Source: an uncultured Flavobacteriaceae bacterium
GTDB lineage: Bacteria > Bacteroidota > Bacteroidia > Flavobacteriales > Flavobacteriaceae
Assembly: GCA_945788155.1 (NCBI GenBank)
Contig: CALZKX010000073.1
Span: forward strand, 1 to 6,586
Direction of reading: 5' to 3'
DNA length: 6,586 nt
A model generated the notes under the pieces. That model was not told the origin of the DNA, ran no database searches, and was given only the letters and a program-made list of their open reading frames with translations. The stretch's first letter is position 1, and the number at the start of each line of letters is the position of its first letter. Made by a program: the position numbers and the translations under genes. Positions 1 to 5,235 of this stretch are shown in pieces.

Positions 1-195
1 CAACCAATCGATTTTGCTTTAGGCGTTGGCCAAGTAATCTCAGGTTGGGACGAAGGGATTCAATTACTTAAAGTAGGAGATAAGGCGCGTTTTGTAATAC
101 CAAGCGATTTGGCTTATGGAAGTGCTGGAGCTGGTGGTGTAATTCCTCCAGATGCCACATTAATTTTCGATGTTGAATTGATGAACGTAAAATAA
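1..195 (+). CDS. FKBP-type peptidyl-prolyl cis-trans isomerase, C-terminal part (5' end outside window)
   Basis: Reading frame 1 is open from the left edge to a TAA at 193-195 and gives the last 64 residues of an FKBP domain. FKBPs catalyse cis-trans isomerisation of Xaa-Pro bonds and act as folding helpers. Typical FKBP landmarks are visible: the VISGWDEGI segment (binding-pocket Val-Ile and the Trp at the pocket floor), the VGDKARFVIP strand, the LAYG motif with the pocket Tyr, the GVIPPDATLIFDVEL segment that closes the sheet, and a C-terminus directly after that last strand. Nothing follows the FKBP fold, so it is the final domain of the protein. The missing N-terminus could carry a signal peptide, lipobox or second domain, so localisation and subfamily cannot be told. 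A strong terminator follows 20 bp downstream, so this gene ends its transcription unit. The family call is secure; the exact member is not. Confidence 0.93.
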   Translation, partial: QPIDFALGVGQVISGWDEGIQLLKVGDKARFVIPSDLAYGSAGAGGVIPPDATLIFDVELMNVK

Positions 196-215
196 ATAAA
201 GTATCATTATAATTT

Positions 216-243
216 AAAAGCTGCCTTTTTGGCGGCTTTTTTT
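216..243 (+). terminator. Rho-independent terminator after the FKBP gene
   Basis: A 10 bp stem (AAAAGCTGCC at 216-225 with GGCGGCTTTT at 231-240, one G-T wobble) closes a TTTTT loop and runs into a T tract ending at 243. It lies 20 bp after the FKBP stop codon. It closely resembles the hairpin at 732-758, and both sit 128-130 bp upstream of the ATG of a paralogous gene, which suggests they are copies. Confidence 0.9.
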
Positions 244-289
244 GTATTTGTATTTTTAGTTATCAAAAAGAATGAACAATCAGCATAAG

Positions 290-323
290 TTTTTGTTATT
301 TAATGCCTTGTTTAGTAATTTTA
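290..323 (+). promoter_or_regulatory. Bacteroidetes-type promoter of the first small secreted protein gene
   Basis: A -33-like TTTTTG (290-295) lies 20 bp upstream of a -7-like TAATTTTA (316-323), matching the Bacteroidetes consensus TTTG / TAnnTTTG except for the last base of the -7 box. Transcription would begin near 328-331, leaving a leader of about 15 nt. The promoter at 805-838 has the same boxes, the same 20 bp spacer and several identical spacer bases. Prediction by eye. Confidence 0.55.
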
Positions 324-345
324 GAGCAATTAATCCATAAGACCC

Positions 346-705
346 ATGTACCTAAAAAAATATTTGCTTGGAGTATGCATTATGCTCTCTACTATAGTTG
401 GAGCATTTGCTCAAGAAGAAGGACTTATTTCTTCTATAGATGATTTTTCAATCGATAAAGTTGCGTTTAATCCCAACGGAATAAAAATTTTAGCTTTCGA
501 TAATACGCTAACTTTAGAGTTTAGAAATGAAGTTTCTAATTTGAGATATGAAGTCATTAATAAAAAAGGCGATTTATTATTGGTAAAAGAAGGGGTTTCT
601 GCCAAAAAATCGTTGTTGAATATATCAAAACTAAAAAAAGGGACTTACTATGTTAGGGTTTTTTCAGATGAAGTAAAAGATTTTTTAAAATTTGATAAAA
701 CATAA
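346..705 (+). CDS. Small secreted protein with a stand-alone T9SS C-terminal-domain-like fold (copy 1)
   Basis: The 119-residue product begins with a Sec signal peptide: Lys4-Lys5, a hydrophobic core at about 7-20, and a likely signal peptidase I site at AFA|QEE (after residue 22). Cys11 is not in a lipobox, so a lipoprotein is unlikely. The mature part has about 97 residues. Its second half, with NLRYEVINKKGDLLL, then ISKLKKGTYYVRV, then FLKF at the end, has the pattern of the type IX secretion C-terminal sorting domain (TIGR04183/PF18962 type) and also recalls the short Bacteroides DUF3244 proteins. No cargo domain precedes it. The start is fixed by the promoter 22 nt upstream and the signal peptide; there is no Shine-Dalgarno sequence. 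The next gene (860-1231) is a paralogue with about 44 identities over the last 79 residues by hand count. Export is well supported; function is unknown. Confidence 0.85.
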   Translation: MYLKKYLLGVCIMLSTIVGAFAQEEGLISSIDDFSIDKVAFNPNGIKILAFDNTLTLEFRNEVSNLRYEVINKKGDLLLVKEGVSAKKSLLNISKLKKGTYYVRVFSDEVKDFLKFDKT

Positions 706-731
706 AATAATTTTAAAGTTTTTTTATAATT

Positions 732-758
732 AAAAACTGCCTTTTGGCGGTTTTTTTT
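732..758 (+). terminator. Rho-independent terminator between the two paralogues
   Basis: A 10 bp stem (AAAAACTGCC at 732-741 with GGCGGTTTTT at 746-755, one G-T wobble) has a TTTT loop and a T tract to 758, starting 27 nt after the stop codon of the first paralogue. It makes each paralogue its own transcription unit. Stem and loop resemble the hairpin at 216-243, and both are followed by GTATTTG. Confidence 0.9.
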
Positions 759-804
759 GTATTTGTTATTTTTTTATGGATTAAAACAGACCACTCGTCT
801 CTAT

Positions 805-838
805 TTTTTGCGATTTAAAAGCTTGCTAATTAAGTTTA
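805..838 (+). promoter_or_regulatory. Bacteroidetes-type promoter of the second small secreted protein gene
   Basis: TTTTTG (805-810) is followed after exactly 20 bp by TAAGTTTA (831-838), a -33/-7 pair with one mismatch to TAnnTTTG. The ATG starts 21 nt after the -7 box. The boxes, spacing and downstream AGCAnTTAATCCA element (840-852, compare 325-337) match the promoter of the upstream paralogue, so the two genes probably respond to the same signals. Confidence 0.55.
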
Positions 839-859
839 TAGCAGTTAATCCAAAGAACT

Positions 860-1231
860 ATGAAACCTAATAAACTTGCATTAGCCATGTGGCTATTGCT
901 ATTTTCGGCAATGGCAATAAATGCCCAAGATAGTAGAGAAACAGCATTTTTAGAAACAACTAGTGTTTTTTCTTCTAGTGCAACAATTACTTTTAACCCT
1001 AGTGGTGTTGGTATGAATGTTACAGATAATACCTTGTCATTATTCTTTCAAAACAGAATATCTAACCTAAGATATGAAGTTATTAATAATAAAGGAGAAG
1101 TATTATTACTCAAAAAGGCAAAAAGCACTCAACAATCATCTTTAGATATCTCTGGTTTAAAAAGAGGCACCTATTTTGTAAGAGTTTATAATGGCACCTT
1201 AAAAGAATTTTTAAAATTTAAGAAAAAATAG
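860..1231 (+). CDS. Small secreted protein with a stand-alone T9SS C-terminal-domain-like fold (copy 2)
   Basis: The 123-residue product has a signal peptide with a hydrophobic core at about 6-19 and a likely cleavage site INA|QDS after residue 22. The mature region starts with a Ser/Thr-rich stretch (about 24-42) that differs from copy 1. It then follows copy 1 closely from the shared FNPxG onward: DNTL, SNLRYEVIN, ISxLKxGTYxVRV and FLKF are common to both. The pattern is that of a T9SS C-terminal sorting domain or a DUF3244-like beta-sandwich without attached cargo. Divergence is moderate, so the duplication is not recent, and conservation is concentrated in the presumed beta strands. No terminator follows; the next gene begins 23 bp downstream, so read-through into it is possible. 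Secretion is well supported. Whether the protein uses T9SS, stays periplasmic or reaches the surface is not known. Confidence 0.85.
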   Translation: MKPNKLALAMWLLLFSAMAINAQDSRETAFLETTSVFSSSATITFNPSGVGMNVTDNTLSLFFQNRISNLRYEVINNKGEVLLLKKAKSTQQSSLDISGLKRGTYFVRVYNGTLKEFLKFKKK

Positions 1232-1242
1232 AATTGCTAGTG

Positions 1243-1250
1243 TATTTTTG
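1243..1250 (+). promoter_or_regulatory. Perfect TAnnTTTG -7 box immediately before the YfiT/DinB-like gene
   Basis: TATTTTTG matches the Bacteroidetes -7 consensus exactly and ends only 4 nt before the ATG at 1255. Transcription would start at or next to the start codon, giving a leaderless mRNA. There is no good TTTG about 20 bp upstream (that stretch is A-rich 3' coding sequence), so the promoter may be weak or the match may be chance. Confidence 0.4.
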
Positions 1251-1254
1251 TTAA

Positions 1255-1800
1255 ATGACTTTACAAACACTTGAGCAATTAAAATATCCTATTGGACAAT
1301 TTAAGTGTCCTGAGATAATAACAACTTCGCATATAGAAAACTGGATTGAGGTTTTAGAGCAATTTCCATTGCAATTAAAGCATCTGGTTAAGCACCTTAA
1401 AGATGAGCAATTAGATACGCCATATCGTCCCAAAGGGTGGACGGTAAGGCAAGTAGTGCATCATTTGTCTGATAGTCATCACCATAGTTACATTCGTTTT
1501 AAATGGACTTTAACCGAAAATAAACCTATAATTAAATATTATCACGAGCAACTTTGGGCAGAATTACCTGATGCTAAACTTGCACCAATACAAATGTCGT
1601 TAGATCATTTAGCAGCAGTTCATTTTAAACTAGTTTACTTACTAAAAGGTTTAAGTGAGGATGATTTGAATAAAAGTTTTATTCATCCAGAATATAACGA
1701 AGAAGTAGTGCTAAAAAAGAATGTTGGTATTTATGCTTGGCACTGTAACCATCATTATGCCCATATTAAGAATATGCTTGTAAGAGAGGGTTGGTTATAA
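1255..1800 (+). CDS. bstA: YfiT/BstA-like DinB-superfamily metal-dependent putative thiol transferase
   Basis: The 181-residue protein matches the YfiT (BstA) branch of the DinB four-helix superfamily over its full length. Landmarks are the N-terminal LKYPIGQFKCPE, the segment LDTPYRPKGWTVRQVVHHLSDSH (53-75), RFKWTLTENKPIIKYY with WAELPDAKL (81-109), and the C-terminal YAWHCNHHYAHI (160-171). The family binds a divalent metal through one His of the HH pair (69/70 here) and two His of an HxxxH (166 and 170 here). In Firmicutes YfiT transfers bacillithiol to electrophiles for detoxification, and several Bacteroidetes carry bacillithiol synthesis genes, so the same reaction is likely but inferred. 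The start is firm: YPIG lies near the N-terminus as in homologues and the next Met is residue 114. The stop overlaps the convergent acetyltransferase gene by 6 bp. The symbol is by homology only. Confidence 0.88.
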   Translation: MTLQTLEQLKYPIGQFKCPEIITTSHIENWIEVLEQFPLQLKHLVKHLKDEQLDTPYRPKGWTVRQVVHHLSDSHHHSYIRFKWTLTENKPIIKYYHEQLWAELPDAKLAPIQMSLDHLAAVHFKLVYLLKGLSEDDLNKSFIHPEYNEEVVLKKNVGIYAWHCNHHYAHIKNMLVREGWL

Positions 1801-2247
1801 TAGGTCTTTCCCAAAGCACACACTATTTTCCACACCAATATATTGATCGTAGTTTGAAATAATTGAATAGTCATTTTTCTTATAAAGCGCAATAGCTTGT
1901 GGTTGTTTTTGGCCAGTTTCAAGGATGCAACGTTTAAATCCTAATTCAGCTGCCCAATTCTCTAATTCATTTAAAACTTTTGTAGCAATACCCTTGCCTC
2001 TTGCTTCTGGCAAAGTAAACATACGTTTAATTTCAACGGTTAAGGTATCGTATTGTTTTATTGCGCCACAAGCCACAGGTAAATAATCATGATATGCTAC
2101 AACTGTATATTTTATAGTGTCAATTCCGTTGTATTGATTATAAAAACCATGATCTTCACCATCAGAGATGGCTAAGTCTTTATCCAATAACTTTACAAGT
2201 AATTTGAAGTGCGTGTTTTTTGAATCAGTTCTTACAAGTCTAACCAT
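1795..2247 (-). CDS. GNAT-family N-acetyltransferase
   Basis: This 150-residue protein has the GNAT acyl-CoA-binding core. VEIKRMFTLPEARGKGIA (71-88) is strand beta4 leading into motif A, with the R-G-K-G-I-A pyrophosphate-binding loop at 83-88, followed by helix alpha3 (TKVLNELENWA, 89-99). CILETGQKQPQAIALYKKNDY (107-127) is strand beta5 and the motif B helix typical of small-molecule acetyltransferases. The N-terminal half (VAYHDYLPVACGAIKQY) supplies strands beta2-beta3. The acceptor is not recognisable; an amino acid or other small amine is a guess from the family. It lies 11 nt downstream of the thioredoxin-fold gene on the same strand, so the two are likely co-transcribed. Its stop codon is inside the end of the convergent bstA-like gene, and no terminator is visible there. 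Confidence 0.9.
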   Translation of the reverse strand: MVRLVRTDSKNTHFKLLVKLLDKDLAISDGEDHGFYNQYNGIDTIKYTVVAYHDYLPVACGAIKQYDTLTVEIKRMFTLPEARGKGIATKVLNELENWAAELGFKRCILETGQKQPQAIALYKKNDYSIISNYDQYIGVENSVCFGKDLL

Positions 2248-2258
2248 TTAATCAAAAA

Positions 2259-2816
2259 TTATTTCTTCCACTTAATATTACAGCCAATACTAGGTTTTTG
2301 AATGTTTGTGTTTTCTGTGTTATTTAATAAACAATCAAGCGCATGTTTTAAATCATTTCCCGATATTGGAATTCCATTTCCTGGTCTGGAGTTATCCAAT
2401 TGCCCTCTATACACCAAGTTTAAAGCATTATTAAACACATAAATATCTGGTGTGCAAGCAGCATCAAAAGCTTTGGCAATTTCTTGAGTTTCGTCGTATA
2501 AATATGGAAATGGATAATTATTTTCTTGTGCATGAAGCTTCATTTTCCCAGGAGAATCCTGAGGATAATTAACCACATCGTTACTCGAAATTGCAATAAA
2601 ACCCACACCTTCCATAGAATAGTGATTAGCAATTTCAACTAACATTTTATTTACATGAATCACAAAAGGACAGTGGTTACAAATAAACATAATTACTGTT
2701 CCTTTTGCACCTTTAAGGTCGTTTAAGCTCTTATTGGTATTTGAGATTGTATCTAGAAGTGTAAAATCTGGCGCTTTGGTACCTAAGGGAAGCATGTTGG
2801 ATGGAGTTCTAGCCAT
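2259..2816 (-). CDS. Cytoplasmic thioredoxin-fold (peroxiredoxin-like, AhpC/TSA type) protein with CNHC motif
   Basis: The 185-residue protein begins MLPLGTKAPDFTLLD, the usual AhpC/TSA or TlpA-type opening, and carries the redox motif C46-N-H-C49 followed by PFV in place of the WCGPC of thioredoxin. The thioredoxin cis-proline is at C121-T-P123-D. The later YRGQLDNSRPGN (136-147) and the C-terminal PSIGCNIKWK (175-184) are typical of the thioredoxin-family group often labelled PRX_like1. Further cysteines are C121, C162 and C179; C179 in the terminal SIGC motif may take part in the redox cycle. There is no signal peptide or membrane segment, so it should be cytoplasmic. A thiol-disulfide or peroxide-related role is inferred from the fold; the substrate is unknown. 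It is the first gene of a two-gene unit with the GNAT gene 11 nt downstream. Confidence 0.88.
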   Translation of the reverse strand: MARTPSNMLPLGTKAPDFTLLDTISNTNKSLNDLKGAKGTVIMFICNHCPFVIHVNKMLVEIANHYSMEGVGFIAISSNDVVNYPQDSPGKMKLHAQENNYPFPYLYDETQEIAKAFDAACTPDIYVFNNALNLVYRGQLDNSRPGNGIPISGNDLKHALDCLLNNTENTNIQKPSIGCNIKWKK

Positions 2817-2832
2817 AATTTTTATTGTTTAT

Positions 2833-2840
2833 CAAAAATA
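2833..2840 (-). promoter_or_regulatory. -7 box of the thioredoxin-fold/GNAT operon
   Basis: On the minus strand TATTTTTG is a perfect TAnnTTTG box, 16 nt upstream of the ATG at 2816. A weak -33 candidate (TTATG) lies about 19 bp further upstream. The 92 bp between this gene and the divergent csaA-like gene must hold promoters for both directions; I could not find a convincing box pair for the plus strand. Confidence 0.5.
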
Positions 2841-2908
2841 AAGAAACCATAAGATTAAACATAATTGTAAATTAAAATTTATATATTCAGCGTCTAACTA
2901 AATGCCCA

Positions 2909-3244
2909 ATGAAGGAAACTATTTCTTTTGAAGATTTCACAAAAGTTGATTTACGAGTAGGAACAATTATAGAAGTAAACGATTTTCCAAAAGCTAAAAA
3001 ACCAGCATATAAACTTACCATTGATTTTGGCGAACTGGGAAAAAAACAATCTTCGGCACAAATAACTACCTTATATACCAAGGACGATTTATTACACAAA
3101 CAAATTGTGGCTACGGTCAATTTTCCTAAAAAACAGATCGCAAATTTTATGAGCGAATGTTTGGTTATGGGCGCTGTTAAAGATAATGATGTGATACTGT
3201 TACATCCAGAGCATAAAGTAAAAAATGGTTCAACTGTAGCTTAG
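2909..3244 (+). CDS. csaA: CsaA-like tRNA-binding OB-fold protein (putative secretion chaperone)
   Basis: The 111-residue protein matches CsaA in both length (about 110 in Bacillus subtilis) and motifs. It has the FEDFTKVDLRVGTI opening, DFPKAKKPAYKLTIDFG (25-41), QSSAQIT (47-53), and NFPKKQIANFMSE (71-83) followed by a LVMGAVKDNDVILL strand. This is the dimeric OB-fold related to the C-terminal tRNA-binding domains of MetRS and to Trbp111. In B. subtilis CsaA has been linked to Sec-dependent export as a chaperone; members also bind tRNA. Either role is inference here. There is no signal peptide, so it is cytoplasmic. An ATG at 2902 is out of frame, and 2909 is the natural start. It is the first gene of a plus-strand operon, with the symporter start only 3 nt after its stop. 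Confidence 0.92.
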   Translation: MKETISFEDFTKVDLRVGTIIEVNDFPKAKKPAYKLTIDFGELGKKQSSAQITTLYTKDDLLHKQIVATVNFPKKQIANFMSECLVMGAVKDNDVILLHPEHKVKNGSTVA

Positions 3245-3247
3245 AGT

Positions 3248-4168
3248 ATGCAAGAATTAGATGCAGTAAAAATTAATTTTGACAGTAGCGGGCTTTGGGT
3301 TTTAAATATCGCTTTGGCTGTGGTTATGTTTGGTGTTGCACTAGGTATTACTTTTAATGATTTTAAAGGTTTATTGAAACAGCCTAAACTTGTTATTATA
3401 GGTGTAGTATCTCAATTTGTATTATTGCCTTTAGCAACGTTTTTAATTATTTTATTGGTAAAGCCACAACCAAGCATTGCTTTGGGAATGATGATGGTTG
3501 CTGCTTGTCCAGGTGGTAATATTTCAAATTTCATGACTCATTTGGCTAAAGGAAATACTGCATTATCTGTAAGTTTAACAGCATTTGCAACTTTTTTGGC
3601 AATATTTATGACACCTCTAAATTTTCAATTTTACGGAAATCTTTATGAGCCAACCGCACAAATATTAAAAACAGTATCGTTAGAGCCTTTTGAATTGGTA
3701 AAACTGGTTGTTTTAATCCTTGGAATACCTTTGGTTTTAGGAATGGTCTTAAGGCAAAAAAACCAGAAACTTGCTATAAAATTATCTAAGCTTTTAAAGC
3801 CTTTGTCCATAATTGTTTTTGTAGCTATTGTGGTTATAGCATTTTCAAACAATCTAGATATTTTTAACGATTATGCGCATCGTGTTTTCGCAATAGGTAT
3901 AGGACATAATTTGCTGGCCTTACTTTTAGGTTTTGGTGTTGCTAAACTATTTCGTTTATCGTTTAGAGATGCAAAAACATTAACAATTGAAACTGGAATC
4001 CAAAATTCAGGGTTAGGGTTATTACTCATCTTCACATTTTTTAATGGCTTGGGAGGAATGGCTATTTTAGCTGCTTTCTGGGGGATATGGCATATAATAT
4101 CTGGATTAATATTAGCAACTTATTGGTCTAAAAAAAGCAATGGTATTGAAAAAGCTTTGGCTACATAG
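3248..4168 (+). CDS. Bile acid:sodium symporter (BASS/SBF) family transporter
   Basis: The 306-residue protein is hydrophobic throughout, with about nine or ten membrane segments, as expected for the BASS fold. The two crossover motifs that form the sodium sites are intact: CPGGNISN (87-94, TM4b) and ETGIQNSGLG (248-257, TM9), with E248 and Q252 spaced like the sodium-ligating Glu and Gln of bacterial ASBT homologues. The N-terminus (about 17-35) and the WGIWHIISGLILATYW segment (278-293) are the first and last helices. Family members import organic anions such as bile acids, pantoate, pyruvate or other carboxylates with sodium; the substrate here cannot be told from sequence. The gene sits 3 nt after the csaA-like gene and overlaps the acyltransferase gene by 29 nt, so all three should be translated from one message. 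Confidence 0.92.
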   Translation: MQELDAVKINFDSSGLWVLNIALAVVMFGVALGITFNDFKGLLKQPKLVIIGVVSQFVLLPLATFLIILLVKPQPSIALGMMMVAACPGGNISNFMTHLAKGNTALSVSLTAFATFLAIFMTPLNFQFYGNLYEPTAQILKTVSLEPFELVKLVVLILGIPLVLGMVLRQKNQKLAIKLSKLLKPLSIIVFVAIVVIAFSNNLDIFNDYAHRVFAIGIGHNLLALLLGFGVAKLFRLSFRDAKTLTIETGIQNSGLGLLLIFTFFNGLGGMAILAAFWGIWHIISGLILATYWSKKSNGIEKALAT

Positions 4169-5177
4169 TGTAAGAAGTTATTTAAGATTAGGCATGTTCT
4201 TTTATTTTAAAAGAATACATGTGCATAATGTTGAAAACATCCCAAAAAACAAACCTGTTTTATTATTGGCCAATCATCAAAATGCATTGTTAGATGCTCT
4301 GTTAATAGCGACAAAAAGTGGCAGGTTTTTGTTTTTTTTAACTAGGGCAGCAGTATTTAAAAAGAGTTATGTTAGCAAAATATTGAATAGTTTGCAAATG
4401 CTTCCTGTATATAGAGTGAGAGATGGATGGAGCACAATTTCCAATAATAACGCCATTTTTGAAAATTGCTCCAAGATTTTAAATAAAAATGAAGCCATTG
4501 CGATATTTCCAGAAGGAAGTCACAATTTGGCACGTCGTGTAAGACCCTTAAGTAAAGGGTTTACAAGAATTGTATTTGACACACTTAAAAAGTATCCTGA
4601 TTTAGATTTACAATTGATCCCAACTGGGCTCAACTTTGTAAATGCTAAAGCATGTCCAGATAGTACTGCTATTTATTTTGGAGAACCTTTTGCTGCAAAA
4701 GATTTTATAAAAGACAATAAAAATGAGGGAATATTAGAGCTAAAACAAACTGTGCAAAATAAAATAATGAACTTGACAGCTCATATTTCTGAAGAAAATT
4801 ATGAGGAGGATTTGCAAAGATTAAATAATCTTAATGTTGACTTTTTAAAACCTAATGAAGTTAATTTATGTTTGAAAAGTAATTTTGAGAACTGTAAAGT
4901 TAAGACTAAAAATAAAACCAAATATTTAAGCATTTTTTTTCAAACATTGTTAAAGATAAACCTGATTGTTCCTTATGCAATATGGAAATTCGTAGCACGA
5001 CCAAAAATTAAGGAAATAGAGTTTATTTCTACATTTAGGTTTGCAATTGCCATTACTTTAGTGCCTATTTATTTATTTATTGTAACTATAGTGCTTTTAA
5101 ATATACACTCCGTTTTGGCAGGCCTTTTATACTTAACGCTAAGTTTGATAATTGCACTATTTGCGATAAAATTTTAA
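4140..5177 (+). CDS. PlsC-like lysophospholipid/glycerolipid acyltransferase with C-terminal membrane segments
   Basis: The 345-residue protein has the LPLAT acyltransferase blocks: motif I NHQNALLD (45-52), block II ending in LPVYRVRDG (88-96), motif III FPEGSHN (123-129) and motif IV LIPTGLNF (159-166). Such enzymes move an acyl chain from acyl-ACP or acyl-CoA to a lysophospholipid or glycerol phosphate at the inner membrane. The His-to-Asp spacing in motif I is H-x5-D rather than the classic H-x4-D. After the catalytic part comes a charged region (about 190-260), then hydrophobic segments at about 263-284 and 299-343 that should be membrane helices; simple PlsC enzymes lack this tail. The chosen start overlaps the symporter gene by 29 nt. 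Met19 (4194) is the alternative, but the KKLWLHSVRSYLRLG stretch before it looks like the family's usual N-terminal amphipathic or membrane helix. The exact substrate is unknown. Confidence 0.88.
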   Translation: MVLKKLWLHSVRSYLRLGMFFYFKRIHVHNVENIPKNKPVLLLANHQNALLDALLIATKSGRFLFFLTRAAVFKKSYVSKILNSLQMLPVYRVRDGWSTISNNNAIFENCSKILNKNEAIAIFPEGSHNLARRVRPLSKGFTRIVFDTLKKYPDLDLQLIPTGLNFVNAKACPDSTAIYFGEPFAAKDFIKDNKNEGILELKQTVQNKIMNLTAHISEENYEEDLQRLNNLNVDFLKPNEVNLCLKSNFENCKVKTKNKTKYLSIFFQTLLKINLIVPYAIWKFVARPKIKEIEFISTFRFAIAITLVPIYLFIVTIVLLNIHSVLAGLLYLTLSLIIALFAIKF

Positions 5178-5184
5178 GCATAAA

Positions 5185-5211
5185 AAAACCGCTACATTAT
5201 GCAACGGTTTT
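5185..5211 (-). terminator. Hairpin between convergent genes, terminator mainly for the minus strand
   Basis: AAAACCG (5185-5191) pairs with CGGTTTT (5205-5211) around a 13 nt loop. Read on the minus strand, the stem runs into a 7-T tract (the A run at 5182-5188), a good terminator for the DUF3276 gene ending at 5236. On the plus strand only four Ts follow, so it would stop the acyltransferase transcript less well. Confidence 0.75.
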
Positions 5212-5235
5212 ATGTGTTATTAGTTTGTTTAAAAA

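Noticed and set aside
346..414. Lipoprotein reading of the first secreted protein because of Cys11
   Set aside because: The residues before Cys11 (LLGV) do not form a lipobox and the hydrophobic core continues past it to a clean AFA|Q signal peptidase I site.
2865..2889. Possible promoter for the csaA operon (TTG at 2865 and TATATTCA at 2882)
   Set aside because: The spacing is only 14 bp and the -7 box has two mismatches; below the level I would report.
2902..2911. ATG at 2902 as the csaA start
   Set aside because: It is 7 nt upstream and out of frame with the CsaA reading frame.
2887..3120. Minus-strand open frame opposite the csaA-like gene
   Set aside because: It is antisense to a clear CsaA homologue, Lys/Ser rich without domain features, and has no upstream signals.
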